Shown piece after piece: positions 1-8,942 of a DNA stretch of 62,954 nt. The position numbers and the translations under genes were made by a program. Source of the stretch: an uncultured Pelagibacteraceae bacterium (GTDB lineage: Bacteria; Pseudomonadota; Alphaproteobacteria; Pelagibacterales; Pelagibacteraceae). The stretch covers positions 1 to 62,954 of the forward strand of contig CACMRC010000008.1 of assembly GCA_902615975.1 (NCBI GenBank). The letters run 5' to 3'. Every line of letters starts with the position of its first letter. Position 1 is the first letter of the stretch. The notes under the pieces are model-generated. The model was not told the origin of the DNA. It was given only the letters and a program-made list of their open reading frames with translations, and did no database searches.

Positions 1-736
1 TGCTCAAAATAAAAGAGCAATTAGTGTTTTGAATAATGTTGAAAAAGTTATTGCAAACTCTAAGTTTACAAAAAATCTAGCAATAGAACTTGGAGTTAAT
101 TCAAATAAAGTAATTGTAATAAACCCAGGTGTGGATCCCGCTGAGGAATTAAATAAAAAAATCTTAGATAAAGTTGAAAGTATACTTAAAGTTAAAAATC
201 CAAGACTAATTACAGTTTCAAGATTTGATAAGCGTAAAAATCATGAAAAAATAGTTATGGCTTTAAGAAATTTGAAACAAATTTATCCTGACATTGTTTA
301 CATTTGTGTTGGATATGGAGAAGAAGAGGAAAATATTAAGAAACTAGTAAAAGAACTAGATCTTGAGGCGCAAGTTATGTTTTTTAAAGATATTACTAAT
401 GATTTAAAAAATGCTTTAATTTCAAAATCAAATATTTTTGTAATGCCATCGATAATCCATAAAAAATCAGTTGAAGGCTTTGGTATTGCATATCTTGAAG
501 CTGCACAATACGGTATTCCATCAATTGGTGGCAAAGATGGTGGTGCAGCAGATGCAATTGATCATGAAAAAACTGGTTTTATATGTGATGGTAACAGTCT
601 TGATGAAGTTTATTCTTCAATTAATTCAATGTTAGAAAACAAAAAATATCTAGATTATGGAAAAAACGCTAAAGAATTTGTTCATAAATTTCAATGGTCA
701 AAAATCATTGAAGAATATAAAAAAATCCTAAGCTAA
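1..736 (+). CDS. Glycosyltransferase family 4 (partial, 5' end outside window)
   Basis: This is the C-terminal part of a GT-B fold glycosyltransferase of the GT4 (group 1) family, which transfers a sugar from a nucleotide-sugar donor, probably for envelope polysaccharide. The frame is open from base 2 with no stop, so the TTG at 29 is not the true start and the N-terminal acceptor domain is cut off by the window edge. Visible family signs are the linker region VINPGVDP, the start of the second Rossmann domain (PRLITVSRFDKRKNHEK) and the donor-binding EGFGIAYLEAAQYGIP (E-x7-E type) motif. It ends 3 nt before the next gene, suggesting co-transcription. The donor and acceptor cannot be told. Confidence 0.88.
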   Translation, partial: AQNKRAISVLNNVEKVIANSKFTKNLAIELGVNSNKVIVINPGVDPAEELNKKILDKVESILKVKNPRLITVSRFDKRKNHEKIVMALRNLKQIYPDIVYICVGYGEEEENIKKLVKELDLEAQVMFFKDITNDLKNALISKSNIFVMPSIIHKKSVEGFGIAYLEAAQYGIPSIGGKDGGAADAIDHEKTGFICDGNSLDEVYSSINSMLENKKYLDYGKNAKEFVHKFQWSKIIEEYKKILS

Positions 737-739
737 ATT

Positions 740-1603
740 ATGCTTATTTTAAAATCCAAAGAGTCTATTGGAATACTTTTTGGAATTTTTGCTTATTTAT
801 CTTTTTCTATTTTAGACACCATACAAAAAACTCTAATTATTCATCATTCAGTTTTTCAACTACTTCTCGTTAAGTATTTTTTTGTTTTATTTTTAGCTTT
901 TTTTGAAGCTAAGCGAAAAAAAAATAATTTATTTTATAAATCTAAAGATATTAAATTGCAGATATTTAGAAGCTTATTATCTGTTTTGGAGTCTGGGTGT
1001 TTTGTTTTATCATTTAAATATTTATCTTTAGCAAATGCTCATAGTATCGGTTCCTTAGCACCAGTAATAGTGGTTGCTTTATCTGCAATAATCTTGAAAG
1101 AAAAAGTATCTGTTAAAACATGGATAGCAATTTTTATTGGATTTCTTGGTGTTTTGATAATTCTAAGACCAACCTCATCAATTTTTGATACTAAAGCTTT
1201 AATACCTCTATTCGCAGCATTTGTGCTAGGACTTTATCAGGTCATCACTAAAAAAGTTTCAAAATATGACTCAAACGAAACATCTTTATTTTTTACCTCA
1301 ATAATTGGTTTATTAGTTATGTCATTATTAGCTTCTAATTTTTGGAGACCAATAGATAACTCTTTATACCCAATGTTTTTAGGCATAGGTATATTTTTTT
1401 CATTAGGTCTTTACCTTCAAATTATTGCTTTAAGTAAAGCTCGAGCAAGTATAATCCAACCATTTCATTACACTTTAATTTTTTGGGCAATAATTTTTGG
1501 ATATATATTTTATAATGATATTCCAGATATGTTCACAGTTATTGGAGCTATAATAATTACTTGTTCTGGCATCTTTGTTTTAAACCAATCATCAAAAAAT
1601 TAA
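740..1603 (+). CDS. EamA/DMT-family membrane transporter
   Basis: A 287-residue, very hydrophobic protein with about ten predicted membrane segments and the two-fold repeat typical of EamA (drug/metabolite transporter) proteins. The end of the first half carries the usual G-x-L-x3-RP signature (GVLIILRP). Such proteins export metabolites from the cytoplasm; the substrate cannot be read from the sequence. The ATG lies 3 nt after the stop of the glycosyltransferase gene and no strong Shine-Dalgarno is seen, so translation may be coupled. A second EamA gene follows, and the two may be related copies or act on related substrates. Confidence 0.85.
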   Translation: MLILKSKESIGILFGIFAYLSFSILDTIQKTLIIHHSVFQLLLVKYFFVLFLAFFEAKRKKNNLFYKSKDIKLQIFRSLLSVLESGCFVLSFKYLSLANAHSIGSLAPVIVVALSAIILKEKVSVKTWIAIFIGFLGVLIILRPTSSIFDTKALIPLFAAFVLGLYQVITKKVSKYDSNETSLFFTSIIGLLVMSLLASNFWRPIDNSLYPMFLGIGIFFSLGLYLQIIALSKARASIIQPFHYTLIFWAIIFGYIFYNDIPDMFTVIGAIIITCSGIFVLNQSSKN

Positions 1604-1605
1604 CT

Positions 1606-1629
1606 TAAACTATGATTGTTTATAGTTTA
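1606..1629 (+). terminator. Hairpin between the two EamA genes
   Basis: An 8-bp perfect inverted repeat (TAAACTAT / ATAGTTTA) with an 8-nt loop lies directly after the first EamA stop and is followed by a short T-rich stretch. It may act as a weak intrinsic terminator. Its stem is entirely AT-rich except one G-C pair at each arm, so stability is low. Confidence 0.4.
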
Positions 1630-1652
1630 GTTTTACATATAGTCATGTATTG

Positions 1653-2540
1653 ATGTCTAATAATAAATTAGCAATTTTTTTAATTGTATCCTCAGTATTA
1701 TTTGGAACATTGATGCTTACATTTTTAAAATTAGCTCAAGAAGAAGTTAACGTTTACGTTGCAGGATTTTTTAGATTTTTGTTTGGTTTTCTAATTATTT
1801 TGCCTTACATATTAAAATCCAAGTTCACAGTATTTAAAACAATTCATCACAAAAAACATTTTTTAAGAGCTTTTTTAAACTTACCTTCAATGCTTTTATA
1901 TTTCTCAGCTTTAGTAATGATGCCAATTGAAAAAGCTACCGCAATTTCTTTTGTTGTCCCTTTCTTAGTAACAATATTGGCTGTTTTATTTCTTGGAGAA
2001 AAAATTTACCTATACAGAAGTTTTGCCCTTGTTTTGGGATTTATTGGTATGTTAATAATTTTAAGACCAGGAATAATTGACATCTCTCTTGGAGTATATA
2101 TGGCACTAGCCTCCTCTTTTATGTGGTCAGTAGTTATTATAATTACAAAGAGTATTGCAAAAGATGACAGCTCAATCACAATTTTATCTTATGGTTACAC
2201 TTATATGACAATTTTTAGTTTCATAATTGCATTGTTTCATTGGCAAACACCTGGCTTACAGACTTTGATTTATTTATTTTTTGGAGGTTTATTTGGTACA
2301 TTGTTACATCTTTGCATTAATCACGCTTATAAATTAGTAGATGTAAGTGTGACTCAACCCTATTCTTTTCTAAGTCTCGTATTTGCATCTTTAATAGGAT
2401 TCTATGTATTTAATGAAAAACCTGATCTATTTACATGGATTGGTGCAAGTGTAATTTTTTTAGGTGTTTTAATTATTTCATTTAGAGAAATGAAATTAGA
2501 AAAAGAGATAATTAGAAAAAGTATAGATATTAAAAATTAA
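1653..2540 (+). CDS. EamA/DMT-family membrane transporter
   Basis: A second DMT-family transporter with about ten membrane segments and the same mid-protein signature (GMLIILRP) as its upstream neighbour. I prefer the ATG at 1653 over the in-frame TTG at 1650, because the TTG has no better ribosome site and the protein then starts MSNNKLAIF directly before TM1. The two proteins are clearly diverged, so they are probably not recent duplicates. The substrate is unknown. The gene is convergent with tctA and overlaps its end by a few bases. Confidence 0.84.
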   Translation: MSNNKLAIFLIVSSVLFGTLMLTFLKLAQEEVNVYVAGFFRFLFGFLIILPYILKSKFTVFKTIHHKKHFLRAFLNLPSMLLYFSALVMMPIEKATAISFVVPFLVTILAVLFLGEKIYLYRSFALVLGFIGMLIILRPGIIDISLGVYMALASSFMWSVVIIITKSIAKDDSSITILSYGYTYMTIFSFIIALFHWQTPGLQTLIYLFFGGLFGTLLHLCINHAYKLVDVSVTQPYSFLSLVFASLIGFYVFNEKPDLFTWIGASVIFLGVLIISFREMKLEKEIIRKSIDIKN

Positions 2541-4036
2541 TTTTTCCTCTTAAATGTTTTATAAATATGCCAAACTACAATTAAAATTGTAGTTGTTAGG
2601 ATACATGCGGTTAATGTTCTGTCCCACAAAAATTCCCATGAACCATTACTTAACAACAAAGATCTTCTAAGATTTTCCTCCATCAATCCACCTAAAACAA
2701 AAGCTAATATCAAGGGTGGCATAGGGAAATCGTATAATCTTAAAAAAGTTGCAACTACAGCAATCCCAATCATTAAATAAATATCAAAATTATTAAATGA
2801 CATTACGTAAATCCCAGTAACAGAGAAAAATAAAATTAAAGGAATTAAATAATTTTTAGGAACAGCAAGAATTCTAGCTATGTAAGGAATAAGTGGTAAG
2901 TTTAATATCAGCAAAATTACCATTCCAATATACATAGACATTATTATTGACCAAAAAATCTCTGGATTAGTCATATAAAGTCTTGGACCAGGCTGAACCC
3001 CAAAACCTAAAAGAGCCCCTAGCATTACAGCTGTAGTTCCACTCCCAGGAATTCCTAAAGTGAGCATTGGCACAAAAGAACCTGAGCAAGCAGCGTTGTT
3101 TGCAGTTTCTGGTGCCGACAAACCATTTACACTGCCTTTACCAAATTTTTCTTTTTCCTCATCACTAACTACGTTTCGTTCCATTCCATAAGCTAAAAAA
3201 GATGCAATTGTTGCACCAGCTCCAGGTAAAACACCAATTAAAAAACCAATTACTGATGATCTTGGAATTGTTTTATACATTTTAGTTCGTTCTTCTTTAT
3301 TAATCTTAATCGAGCCTAATTCAGTTAAAGAAACTTGTTTAGCAGCACTGGTTGGATCATTTCTTTTTAAAATAATTGTTAATGCTTCACTCATTGCAAA
3401 AGTTGCCATCACAACTAGTACAAAACTAATTCCGTCAGTTAAGTTCATATTATTAAATGTAAATCTTGTAATATCAGACAAACTATCTTGGCCAACAGAT
3501 GCTAACATCAATCCAAGTACTACCATCATCATTGCTTTCAAAAATTGTCCTTTAGAAGAAAAAGCAGCAATCGCTGTTAAACCTAAAATCATTAAAGCAA
3601 AGTAATCTGGTGATCTAAAAGATAAACTTACTTTTGATAAACTTGGTGCCATAAACAATAAATAAATTGCAGATAAAGTTCCACCTGCAAATGAACTCCA
3701 AGCTGCAATCGCTAAAGCTTTGCCGGCTTTACCTTGTTGTGCCATAGGATAACCATCAAATGAAGTTGCAACAGTTCCAGGAACGCCAGGTGCATTTAAT
3801 AATATAGAAGAAGTAGAACCACCAAATACTGCTCCATAATAAACTCCAGCCATCAAAATTAATCCTGTTGCAGGATCAAAACCATAAGTAATTGGTATCA
3901 TTAATGCGATAGCTGTCATTGGACCAAGACCAGGAAGCATTCCAATGATTGTTCCAAAAAAACAACCAACCATAACCATTAATATGTTCTGAAAAGTAAG
4001 TGCTGTTGTTAATCCAATTAATATTCCTTCAATCAT
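2537..4036 (-). CDS. tctA: Tripartite tricarboxylate transporter, large membrane subunit TctA
   Basis: A 499-residue polytopic protein of normal length for TctA, with the hallmark early motif MLPGLGPMTAIALMIPITYG and the following GAVFGGSTSSILLNAPGVPG loop. TctA forms the transport channel of the TTT family, secondary importers of carboxylates fed by a periplasmic binding protein. It is the third gene of a tctC-tctB-tctA operon, and its ATG overlaps the tctB stop by 4 bp (ATGA) with a good AGGAG ribosome site inside tctB. The substrate is not certain; citrate-type carboxylates are known for the family. Confidence 0.95.
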   Translation of the reverse strand: MIEGILIGLTTALTFQNILMVMVGCFFGTIIGMLPGLGPMTAIALMIPITYGFDPATGLILMAGVYYGAVFGGSTSSILLNAPGVPGTVATSFDGYPMAQQGKAGKALAIAAWSSFAGGTLSAIYLLFMAPSLSKVSLSFRSPDYFALMILGLTAIAAFSSKGQFLKAMMMVVLGLMLASVGQDSLSDITRFTFNNMNLTDGISFVLVVMATFAMSEALTIILKRNDPTSAAKQVSLTELGSIKINKEERTKMYKTIPRSSVIGFLIGVLPGAGATIASFLAYGMERNVVSDEEKEKFGKGSVNGLSAPETANNAACSGSFVPMLTLGIPGSGTTAVMLGALLGFGVQPGPRLYMTNPEIFWSIIMSMYIGMVILLILNLPLIPYIARILAVPKNYLIPLILFFSVTGIYVMSFNNFDIYLMIGIAVVATFLRLYDFPMPPLILAFVLGGLMEENLRRSLLLSNGSWEFLWDRTLTACILTTTILIVVWHIYKTFKRKN

Positions 4037-4503
4037 CCCATAACTCCTATTGATTGTAAGAATGGATCCCTCAAATATATATCAAGAATACCGTGTAGGA
4101 GATACATAAAGGCAGCAACAAATGGAAAGGATAATAAAAACATTAAAATCCATCTTCGTTCTCCTAAAAAATAATATGACGCAAATAAAAATAAAGACGT
4201 AGTTAAAAAATATCCAACTTTTAAAATTGTAGCTCCATAAATAATTGCAATTAGTATAAGTATACCTGTTTTTTTATACTCTAAGCTTTTATGTTCTACT
4301 TTAATAGTATTTGGGTCAGGTAAAATAAGTTTTAATCCAGAAAAAAATAATCCTGCATAACCTAAATAAATTGGAAATGTTCGTGCATTAAACGGTGCAT
4401 TTTCATCAAATGCAAATACTTGAATTTGGTATGCAGTATATAAATAAAATGCTGAAAAAATAAAAAAGAGCAGTGATATAATTTTTGTAGTATTTATATT
4501 CAC
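4033..4503 (-). CDS. tctB: Tripartite tricarboxylate transporter, small membrane subunit TctB
   Basis: A 156-residue protein with four predicted membrane segments, matching the TctB subunit in size and position between the binding protein and TctA. The start is a GTG at 4503-4501; TM1 begins at about residue 7, so a later start would damage the protein. The start region is unusual: the GTG and its upstream bases form one arm of an 11-bp perfect hairpin (4466-4510) whose other arm lies in codons 9-13 and is followed by a U-rich tract, exactly like an intrinsic terminator. Expression relative to tctC is therefore likely reduced. Confidence 0.9.
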   Translation of the reverse strand: MNINTTKIISLLFFIFSAFYLYTAYQIQVFAFDENAPFNARTFPIYLGYAGLFFSGLKLILPDPNTIKVEHKSLEYKKTGILILIAIIYGATILKVGYFLTTSLFLFASYYFLGERRWILMFLLSFPFVAAFMYLLHGILDIYLRDPFLQSIGVMG

Positions 4504-4510
4504 TGCTCTT
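4466..4510 (-). terminator. Terminator-like hairpin covering the tctB start codon
   Basis: Arms at 4500-4510 and 4466-4476 are an 11-bp perfect inverted repeat (AAGAGCAGTGA / TCACTGCTCTT) with a 23-nt loop. Read on the minus strand the second arm runs into six U, an A and six more U. The first arm contains the GTG start codon of tctB. Folding would both block initiation and favour termination. A second, weaker 7-bp hairpin at 4518-4534 overlaps the tctC stop codon. Confidence 0.65.
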
Positions 4511-4530
4511 ATTTCAAATAATCCTAAGGA

Positions 4531-5511
4531 TTATATAACTCCTAGTTTTTTCATAAGAGCTGTCATTTCTTGAGTTTGTTTTTCTAAGAAAGAAACAAAC
4601 TTGCCTTCTGGATTATATATATTAACCCAAGCATTTCTTGCTCTGACAGTTTCCCATTCAGGAGTTTTTTGTACATCGCCAAGCATTTTTGCAATAGCTG
4701 ATCTATCAGCATTGCTCATACCTGGAGGGCCAAAGAAACCTCTCCAGTTAACGAATTGTACATCGTATCCTTGTTCTTTGAGAGTTGGTGCGTCTGGTGC
4801 ATCAGAAACTCTTGAAGGAGCAGTAATACCAATAATTCTCACTTGGTCTCTTGCGCCCATCAATTCACCTAGACCAGTTGAAATGATTTGAGTTTCACCA
4901 GATAAAAGTCCAGCCAAAGCTTTTCCACCAGCATCATATGGAATGTATTGAACAGCATTCGGATCTGCACCTGCAGCTTGGAAAGCTAAAGCACCAATTA
5001 AATGGTCCATACTTCCTCTTACAGATCCTCCAGCCATTTTAACTGAATTTGGATCTTTTTTGTAAGCATCAACTACATCTTTAAAGTTTTTAAAAGATGA
5101 ACTTTTTGCAACTGCGATAGCACCATAGTCACCAATTACACCAGCGATTGGCACAACATCTTTATAAGATAAAGTTCCACTACCTTTTACATAACCTTTG
5201 TGTCTAGTAATTGATCTTAATACTAATGGTGTTGATTGAACTAAAACTGTATTAGCAGGTTTAGTATTAATCATGTAAGCTAAAGCTTTACCACCACCAC
5301 CACCTGACATATTTTCAAATGATGCACTACTTAACATTCCAGCTTTTGTTAAAGCTTCTCCAGTACCTCTAGCAGTTCCATCCCAACCACCACCAGCACC
5401 ACCACCAATTACAAAGTGCAATTTGTCAATTGCTACCGAACTTGTAGTTGTTGCTGAGAATAATAGGATTGCTGAGAATAATACTGAAACTATTTTTTTT
5501 AAGTTTTTCAT
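4531..5511 (-). CDS. tctC: Tripartite tricarboxylate transporter binding protein TctC
   Basis: A 326-residue periplasmic binding protein of the Bug/TctC family. It has a clear Sec signal peptide with probable cleavage after SVA near residue 28, then the family signature FVIGGGAGGGWDGTARGTGEAL and the later GGSVRGSMDHL and PYDAGGKALAGLLSGE stretches. It captures a carboxylate in the periplasm and hands it to TctA/TctB. It is the first gene of the operon; the promoter must lie in the divergent gap upstream. The exact ligand is unknown, since Bug proteins bind many carboxylates. Confidence 0.94.
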   Translation of the reverse strand: MKNLKKIVSVLFSAILLFSATTTSSVAIDKLHFVIGGGAGGGWDGTARGTGEALTKAGMLSSASFENMSGGGGGKALAYMINTKPANTVLVQSTPLVLRSITRHKGYVKGSGTLSYKDVVPIAGVIGDYGAIAVAKSSSFKNFKDVVDAYKKDPNSVKMAGGSVRGSMDHLIGALAFQAAGADPNAVQYIPYDAGGKALAGLLSGETQIISTGLGELMGARDQVRIIGITAPSRVSDAPDAPTLKEQGYDVQFVNWRGFFGPPGMSNADRSAIAKMLGDVQKTPEWETVRARNAWVNIYNPEGKFVSFLEKQTQEMTALMKKLGVI

Positions 5512-5732
5512 TATTTATCCCTCTCTAATTTAAAAACGTTAGTTAATTATAGTCTTAATGTTTATTCAACCTGTAATTAAGTAACACAACTTTTAATTGA
5601 AACTACTTTAGCAAAAAAAATATCAATCTAATATGATGTTTTATTTTTTTTCAGATTAAAGTTTCACTTAATTCACTAGTTTTAATTTCTTTTTTCTTAT
5701 CTTTTAAAAAGTTGATGATAGAAGCTTTATGA
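5512..5732. promoter_or_regulatory. Divergent intergenic region between tctC and the AbrB-like gene
   Basis: This 221-bp AT-rich gap separates two divergently read genes and should hold promoters for both. The tctC start has a GGGA-type ribosome site (minus strand, just after 5511). I could not pick a convincing -35/-10 pair or an operator palindrome by eye, and no riboswitch fold is obvious. Confidence 0.4.
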
Positions 5733-6809
5733 ATGAATAAAAATCAAATCAAATCTTATCTTGAAAATGTTAAACAAGTATTTTCAATTAAATTTATTTC
5801 TGTTCTGATAATTTCTTTTCCTAGCGCAATTATTGCTGACTATTTTAATATTCCTCTTTCTTGGTTTTTGGGTCCAATGATTATCACATCAATTGCTGCT
5901 TTATCAGGTCTTAAAATTATTATGCCAAAAATTGTATTAAGTTTTATCTTGATAATTTTGGGTTTGCATATTGGAAATTACATAGACCAAAATCTATTTA
6001 ATCAAATGCTTGATTGGATTTGGACTTCATTAATTATGTTAATCTACATAATAATTTGTATTTTAGTTGTCGCTAAATACCTCCAAAAATTTGCAAGTTA
6101 TGGGGAAAAAGCTTCAATATTTTCAGCAGCACCTGGTGCACTTGGTCCTTTAATGATTTTAGCAGAAAATGAAAAAACAGATTTATCTCAAGTTGCAACT
6201 TCTCACTTAATTAGATTAATCATCATAATAACTGTCATTCCATTTATTATAGTTAATAATACTGACAACAGTGTTTTGTTAAATGATGATTTCAATTATT
6301 TAGCTCAAAATCATTTCAATTTAATTTTACTTATTTTTGCTTCTTTGTTTTTTATAATTGTTTTTGATAAAATTAGAATACCTGCAGCTTTACTATCTGG
6401 AACATTATTTGCGAGTGGTTTGTTACAAATTACAGATATAGCCTCATATAAATTACCAGATGAAACAGTAAATTTTTGTTTGCTAATTCTCGGCTCTTCA
6501 GTTGGTTGTAGATTTGCTGAAAAAACTGTTAAAGAGATAGCTAATAATTCTCTTCATAGTATTGTGGCTACTACTATTTTAGTAGTATTAGGTTTGTTTG
6601 CAGCTTATGTTGCAACATTCTTTGTAGAGACAAATATTTTAACTTTAATATTATCCTATAGTCCTGGTGGAATTTATGAGGTGGCTGTTATAGCAATTGC
6701 TTTTGATCTAGACCCAGATTTTGTTGCTTTTCACCATATAATAAGATTACTTTTTATACTTTTCACAGTTCCTGTATTTTTAAGCGTGTTAGAAAAAATT
6801 AAGAAATAA
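5733..6809 (+). CDS. AbrB-family integral membrane protein
   Basis: A 358-residue protein with about ten membrane segments arranged as two similar halves, matching the AbrB membrane-protein family (the ammonia-monooxygenase-named group, unrelated to the AbrB transcription factor). The first half carries FLGPMIITSI and FSAAPGALGPLMILAE, and the second half repeats the pattern with SPGGIYEVAVIA. The family role is poorly defined, and transport or regulation of transport has been suggested. Homologues are often seen near TctABC genes, and here it is divergent from tctC. An earlier ATG at 5729 meets a stop at once, so 5733 is the start. Confidence 0.8.
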   Translation: MNKNQIKSYLENVKQVFSIKFISVLIISFPSAIIADYFNIPLSWFLGPMIITSIAALSGLKIIMPKIVLSFILIILGLHIGNYIDQNLFNQMLDWIWTSLIMLIYIIICILVVAKYLQKFASYGEKASIFSAAPGALGPLMILAENEKTDLSQVATSHLIRLIIIITVIPFIIVNNTDNSVLLNDDFNYLAQNHFNLILLIFASLFFIIVFDKIRIPAALLSGTLFASGLLQITDIASYKLPDETVNFCLLILGSSVGCRFAEKTVKEIANNSLHSIVATTILVVLGLFAAYVATFFVETNILTLILSYSPGGIYEVAVIAIAFDLDPDFVAFHHIIRLLFILFTVPVFLSVLEKIKK

Positions 6810-7740
6810 TTTCAGAAAGTCTTTCAAAAACTTTTTCTGCTGAAAGTTTTGATAATTCAGGAGCCTGTATCGCTTTAAAATTTTCTCTTTCGATACTTAC
6901 TTTAAAAGGAGTTGTATGAGATCCGTATAATGCAATTCCTTTTGATCCCAAGTGTGCTGTCATATGTGCTGGTCCAGTATCATTTGCTACAACAAATGAA
7001 CTATCTTTAATTAAAGTTGATAATTGAGAAATATCTAAAGCTTTACCGTTATCTAAAACACAGAGTGCATTAATATTTGATGCTTCTTTAATTTCGCTCG
7101 GTCCAGGTGCAATAACTACTTTAAATTTGTTATCTGATTTTTCATTAATCATAGAAATTAACTCATTATAATAAGGCCATTTCTTTGAAGTTAAATGAGG
7201 CGAACAAAAAGGAAAAAGCAGAATATATTTATCTAATTGATAGTAATTTTTTATTTGAGATATGTCTGTTGAGCTCCAAGAAAAGTCAGGGCTCAAAGTA
7301 TGATTTGTTTTGATTCCTGAGCTTTTTAATTGATGATCAAATCTAGATAAAACAGAATCATTATCAAAATCTTGTTTTGTAGTCCCTTCAGGTAATGTTG
7401 TATCAGTAGATGACCAAGTATCTTTTGTTGCTTTTGGAAATAAAATTTTTTTATAAAATGCTGTTCTACTTGAGTTCTGAAGATCATAAACTTTAAAAAA
7501 ATTATATTTTTTTATGTTTTTCATTAATGAATATAAATAGATTAGGTTAAGTTTTGATAATCGCTTATCTAAAATGACATTTGAAATATGTGGATTTTTT
7601 TTGAATAAATCAAAGTATGGTTTGGTTGTGAGCAAATGAATTTCATCATCTTTATGATTCTCAGAAATATCTTGAATAGCACCACAAGCTTGAGCTATAT
7701 CACCTAAAGATCCATGTTTAATGATTAAAATATTAGACAT
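6799..7740 (-). CDS. Glycosyltransferase family 9 (heptosyltransferase-like)
   Basis: A 313-residue GT-B fold protein of the GT9 family, which adds heptose or related sugars to the LPS core from ADP-heptose. The N-terminus NILIIKHGSLGDIAQACGAI is the classic GT9 opening with the G-x-GD loop, and the C-terminal donor site shows VVANDTGPAHMTAHLGSKGIALYGSHTP-like sequence (TGPAHMTAHL is diagnostic). It acts on the cytoplasmic face of the inner membrane. It overlaps convergently with the AbrB-like gene by 11 bp and is divergent from a DUF6165-like gene. The precise acceptor is unknown. Confidence 0.88.
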   Translation of the reverse strand: MSNILIIKHGSLGDIAQACGAIQDISENHKDDEIHLLTTKPYFDLFKKNPHISNVILDKRLSKLNLIYLYSLMKNIKKYNFFKVYDLQNSSRTAFYKKILFPKATKDTWSSTDTTLPEGTTKQDFDNDSVLSRFDHQLKSSGIKTNHTLSPDFSWSSTDISQIKNYYQLDKYILLFPFCSPHLTSKKWPYYNELISMINEKSDNKFKVVIAPGPSEIKEASNINALCVLDNGKALDISQLSTLIKDSSFVVANDTGPAHMTAHLGSKGIALYGSHTTPFKVSIERENFKAIQAPELSKLSAEKVFERLSEIIS

Positions 7741-7772
7741 ATTTTTAACAATTTAACATAGTATAAAATTTA

Positions 7773-8162
7773 ATGAATAAAATTATAGTAGAAGTATCTG
7801 TAGGCGAGCTTTTAGACAAAATTTCAATCTTAGAAATTAAAAAAGAAAAAATTAAAGATCCTGAAAAACTAAAATTTATATCAAATGAACATTCGATTCT
7901 TAAAAATCAGTTTGAAAAAAATGTTAAATCTGACGATAAACTAAATAAACTATTCAAAGATTTAAAAGAAATTAATGCTAAACTTTGGGTTATAGAGGAT
8001 GACAAAAGAGATTGTGAAAAAAATAAAGACTTTGGACATAAATTTATAAAATTATCTAGAGATGTTCATTTTTTAAATGATGACCGAGCAAAAATTAAAC
8101 TGGAAATGAATAATCACACTGGATCAAGTATTAGAGAAATTAAAGAATACACTAGGTACTAA
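7773..8162 (+). CDS. DUF6165-like small cytoplasmic protein
   Basis: A 129-residue, highly charged, mostly alpha-helical protein without signal peptide or membrane segment. The start IIVEVSVGELLDKISILEIK and the later helices rich in Lys and Glu agree with my memory of the DUF6165 family, whose function is unknown but which is often found near glycosyltransferase genes. Here it is divergent from a GT9 gene with only a 32-bp gap, which supports a link to envelope glycan synthesis. It overlaps the PhyH gene convergently by 11 bp. Confidence 0.65.
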   Translation: MNKIIVEVSVGELLDKISILEIKKEKIKDPEKLKFISNEHSILKNQFEKNVKSDDKLNKLFKDLKEINAKLWVIEDDKRDCEKNKDFGHKFIKLSRDVHFLNDDRAKIKLEMNNHTGSSIREIKEYTRY

Positions 8163-8940
8163 AAACTTTAGGAAACCAATCATCTCTCATCAAGTCTCCC
8201 GTTTTTAAATTAATCTCATCAAATGGAGGTGAGGTCGGCCCTCCTCTATCAATATACTTAATATCATCTCCTATAAATCGCATCGAAAATGCTCTTCGTG
8301 ATTTAGAAGAATTGTTTCCTGTTGAACCATGCACAGTTTTAAAATTAAATAAAACAGCATCCCCTAAACTTAGATCTGGAATTAAAATATTTTTTTCAAA
8401 TTCTTTTAATGGTGGTAAATCCATAAAAGCACTATCATTACTATACCAAGATTGGTTATTTGACCATTTTGTAGGTCTAATTAACTTTGACCATTTGTGA
8501 GAACCTAAAATCAATTTAAGATTATTTTTCTGGTCAACTTCATCTAATGGTATCCAAAAACTTCCAGTATCATTTCCATCAACACAATAATAAGGCATAT
8601 CTTGATGCCAAGGTGTTTCTTTGTGGGTACCTGGCTCCTTTATAAAAATATGATCATGAAAAATTTGAGTAGATTGAGAATTAGTTGCTTCTGCAACTAT
8701 TTGAGCTCCAGGTGAATTATAAAAACAATCCTTAAATTCTTCTATCCTCTCCCAGTTACAATAATCCTCGAAAAATCTTCCATGGTCATCAGTTACATTC
8801 TCTCTTCCGTGCTTACTTGGATTATCTAAAACTTTTTGAAATCCTTTTCTAAGTGGCTCGATCCAGTCTTTAAATACATCCTTAATTATTATCACACCAT
8901 TATTTTGATACTCTTTAATTTGTGAATCAGATAAAAACAT
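8152..8940 (-). CDS. Phytanoyl-CoA dioxygenase (PhyH) family oxygenase
   Basis: A 262-residue Fe(II)/2-oxoglutarate oxygenase of the PhyH family, the group that includes ectoine hydroxylase and many small-molecule hydroxylases. The facial triad is visible as PWHQDMPYY (His and Asp) and the distal His in TVHGSTGNN, followed by the 2-oxoglutarate-binding Arg in SRRAFSMRF. It is the last gene of an operon with an amino-acid-type ABC importer, starting 2 nt from the second permease, so it probably hydroxylates the imported compound or a derivative. The substrate is not known. Confidence 0.87.
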   Translation of the reverse strand: MFLSDSQIKEYQNNGVIIIKDVFKDWIEPLRKGFQKVLDNPSKHGRENVTDDHGRFFEDYCNWERIEEFKDCFYNSPGAQIVAEATNSQSTQIFHDHIFIKEPGTHKETPWHQDMPYYCVDGNDTGSFWIPLDEVDQKNNLKLILGSHKWSKLIRPTKWSNNQSWYSNDSAFMDLPPLKEFEKNILIPDLSLGDAVLFNFKTVHGSTGNNSSKSRRAFSMRFIGDDIKYIDRGGPTSPPFDEINLKTGDLMRDDWFPKVFST

Positions 8941-8942
8941 TT

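Noticed and set aside
29..31. TTG as start of the first glycosyltransferase
   Set aside because: The frame is open through the window edge and the protein lacks its N-terminal domain, so the gene is cut off, not started here.
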